Shown in pieces: positions 62,452 to 64,000 of a stretch of 64,000 nucleotides of DNA (its first letter is position 1; the number at the start of each line of letters is the position of its first letter). The position numbers were made by a program, and so were the translations under genes. Location of the stretch: positions 1 to 64,000 of the forward strand of contig VRUK01000008.1 in NCBI GenBank assembly GCA_019456195.1. Reading direction: 5' to 3'. The notes beneath the pieces were generated by a model, which made no database searches, was not told the DNA's origin, and worked only from the letters and a program-made list of their open reading frames with translations. The stretch comes from Planctomycetota bacterium (GTDB lineage Bacteria; Planctomycetota; Phycisphaerae; Sedimentisphaerales; Anaerobacaceae).

Positions 62452-63846
62452 CTACAAGGTCCATCCATCACGATATTCGCTGTGGATGTACTTGTTGGCT
62501 TCAGGTAAATTTGTAATCTTCATATTCGGGCCGTCATAATAAAGTTTAAGACCCTTCTCATATAACTTTTGCCCCATGCGCAGGGCAATATTACCCAATA
62601 AAATCACCTCGGTCATTGGCCCTGATACATCGAAATTTGAACCTGCCGGCGGGCCGCCCTTGCACGCATCGAGCCACTCTTTATGATGACCCGGCGAACG
62701 AGCCAGAATCTTCGGAGGTTTACCGTACTGCTGACTCCTCGATTCCGGCAATAATCTGTGGCCCAACATCTTGCCCTTATCGCCCACAAACAGATTGTCA
62801 TCGGCATTGCCGAAACGCAGACCTTCTTTAAGCTCTTTAGGCCGCTTTGGCATCAGCCCACCGTCATACCAGGTCAGCTCCAGCTCAGGAAAATCGTACC
62901 TTGAAGGAAACTCATAACGAACCATAGATGCCAGCGGCGCCGTTTCTAAATTCACTCCGCTGGAACAGGCATCAACACATGTCGGATAACCCGGTTTCAA
63001 AGCCCGAAAAATCGGAGCAAACTGATGACAGCCTATATCACCTAAAACTCCCGTTCCAAAGTCCCACCAGCCGCGCCAGCTAAAAGGCAGATAGCAGGGA
63101 TGGTAAGGGCGCTTCGGCGACGGGCCGAGCCATAAATCCCAGTCCAGCCCCTCAGGTACAGGCGGGGTTTCCTTCGGCCGGTCAATACCGCGAGGTGAGA
63201 TTGGCCTGTTGCTCCAGGAATGGACCTCGCGAACAGGACCGATTGCATCATTCCAGATAAATTCGCATACCAGGCGAGTTGATTCAGAGGCCTGTCCCTG
63301 GTTGCCCAATTGGGTTGCAACTCCGGCCTTCCGGGCCGCCTCGGTAATCTTGCGGACCTCATATATCGAATGGGCCAATGGTTTTTCACAATACACATGC
63401 TTGCCCATTTTGATTGCCTTCATTGAAATTACTGCATGTGTATGGTCGGGTGTGGCTATTACTACCGCATCGATGTTCTTGTCCTCTTTGTCTAACATCC
63501 TGCGAAAATCACGATACTTCGCAGCTTTAGGATACGCCTTGAACACCCGTGCCGCATACTTCTGGTCCACATCGCACAGTGCAACGATATTTTCACTGCT
63601 GACCTCATGTATGTCGCCTGCACCCCGCCCGCCTATTCCGATACCTGCGATATTGAGCTTCTCGCTCGGCGGAGTGTGACCGGCCCCTCCAAGGACATAT
63701 CGGGGCACTATAGTAAATGCCGCCGCAGCTGTCGCCGCTCTCACAAAATCCCGCCGGGATAATCCGGCATCTTCGGTATTTGCCCGATGATGTTTTTTCA
63801 CAACACCCACCCCCTGCCGTTTGGCAGTTCTACTCTGGCTTCCCAT
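62452..63846 (-). CDS. Tat-exported Gfo/Idh/MocA oxidoreductase, tandem paralogue 3
   Basis: About 464 residues from ATG 63846, preceded by AGAGGAGCG; an upstream in-frame ATG at 63885 only extends a non-signal region. Tat signal LSRRDFVRAATAAAAFTIV, Rossmann start EKLNIAGIGIGGRGAGDI, catalytic KHVYCEKPLAHSIYEVR, DWDLWLGPSPKRPYHPCYLP and TGVLGDIGCHQFAPIFRAL. The Cys in the last-but-one motif is unusual. It shares its C-terminal ITNLPEANKYIHSEYRDGWTL with paralogue 2, indicating a tandem duplication. Confidence 0.9.
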   Translation of the reverse strand: MGSQSRTAKRQGVGVVKKHHRANTEDAGLSRRDFVRAATAAAAFTIVPRYVLGGAGHTPPSEKLNIAGIGIGGRGAGDIHEVSSENIVALCDVDQKYAARVFKAYPKAAKYRDFRRMLDKEDKNIDAVVIATPDHTHAVISMKAIKMGKHVYCEKPLAHSIYEVRKITEAARKAGVATQLGNQGQASESTRLVCEFIWNDAIGPVREVHSWSNRPISPRGIDRPKETPPVPEGLDWDLWLGPSPKRPYHPCYLPFSWRGWWDFGTGVLGDIGCHQFAPIFRALKPGYPTCVDACSSGVNLETAPLASMVRYEFPSRYDFPELELTWYDGGLMPKRPKELKEGLRFGNADDNLFVGDKGKMLGHRLLPESRSQQYGKPPKILARSPGHHKEWLDACKGGPPAGSNFDVSGPMTEVILLGNIALRMGQKLYEKGLKLYYDGPNMKITNLPEANKYIHSEYRDGWTL

Positions 63847-63914
63847 AAGAACGCTCCTCTTAAATTTTACGTTTGTTACCGGCAAAATAATAATGAATGT
63901 TTTATTTTAAACTT

Positions 63915-64000
63915 CTACACCGACCATCCAGCGCGGTAAAACTTGGTAATGTAATTGTCCGCCTCAGGTGCGTTCGAGCAGCGCATTGTCTTAGTGTCCC
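63915..64000 (-). CDS. Fourth tandem Gfo/Idh/MocA paralogue, 3' end only
   Basis: The last 27 codons before TAG at 63915 read CSNAPEADNYITKFYRAGWSV, clearly related to the C-terminus of the neighbouring paralogues (ITNLPEANKYIHSEYRDGW). The rest of the gene lies beyond the right edge. It extends the tandem array to at least four members. Confidence 0.75.
   Translation of the reverse strand, partial: DTKTMRCSNAPEADNYITKFYRAGWSV

Overview
The window looks like chromosomal DNA of a bacterium from the Planctomycetota, most probably class Phycisphaerae. This is inferred from gene content, not from a marker gene. The pointers are many Tat-exported Gfo/Idh/MocA oxidoreductases, DUF1080 (3-keto-disaccharide hydrolase fold) and ThuA proteins, sugar-phosphate-isomerase-like TIM barrels, a type II pseudopilin with a long 'FTLIELLVVIAIIAIL' helix, TIGR03790 and TIGR03663 family proteins, and an intergenic GGSTTTGAATT repeat block. 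A murA gene implies peptidoglycan synthesis.

Layout. 0-11.1 kb: an edge-truncated lamin-tail/CotH-type exported protein, a Tat-exported TIM-barrel protein, an exported isomerase-like protein, an FHA protein, an AsmA-like protein, murA, a CPBP protease, a GH97 glycosidase and a Tat-exported DUF3604/PHP protein. 11.1-14.5 kb is an accessory pocket. It holds a helically phased repeat block, a two-gene operon coding for a HipA-like kinase plus a HipS-like/HIRAN fusion protein, an orphan ORF and a 90-bp MITE-like element. 14.5-18.8 kb is a four-gene minus-strand sugar operon (ThuA lipoprotein, two TIM-barrel isomerases, DUF1080-ThuA fusion) with its own promoter and terminator. 19.0-20.3 kb looks like a decayed integron: the C-terminal end of an IntI-like recombinase, then a divergent promoter, one cassette coding for a GumN/TraB-like protein, and a degenerate attC.

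20.5-25.9 kb holds housekeeping genes: prfB with its programmed +1 frameshift, leucyl aminopeptidase, GTP cyclohydrolase I with a tandem pyruvoyl-tetrahydropterin-synthase-like protein, and a pseudopilin. 26.2-41.7 kb is a cell-surface polysaccharide locus: a DUF4091 protein, Wzx-like flippase, pyruvyl transferase, O-antigen-ligase-like protein, three GT4 glycosyltransferases, a GNAT acetyltransferase, a WecA/MraY-type and a WcaJ/PglC-type initiating phosphoglycosyl transferase, a KamA-family radical SAM enzyme and a TIGR03790 protein. 41.7-50.4 kb holds a VanZ-like protein, a nitroreductase/DJ-1 fusion, NAD synthetase, tRNA-Ser(CGA), a GT2, ApbE, a TIGR03663 glycosyltransferase and a repeat-bearing lipoprotein.

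50.4-64 kb runs almost entirely on the minus strand. It holds an NCS1-type permease, a cytoplasmic Gfo/Idh/MocA protein, a cytochrome-b-like protein with a seven-haem cytochrome c, a Tat-exported Gfo/Idh/MocA, a TIM barrel-DUF1080-DUF1080 triple fusion, and a tandem series of four more Gfo/Idh/MocA genes running off the right edge. Together with the 14.5-18.8 kb operon, these genes suggest glycan breakdown through oxidised (3-keto) sugar intermediates in the periplasm.

The best candidates for undescribed biology are the split HipA-like kinase/HIRAN operon (12.2-13.9 kb) and the relic single-cassette integron (19.0-20.3 kb). Several sigma70-like promoters with a TTGACA-type -35 box, a 17-bp spacer and a TATAAT-like -10 box can be read directly upstream of genes.
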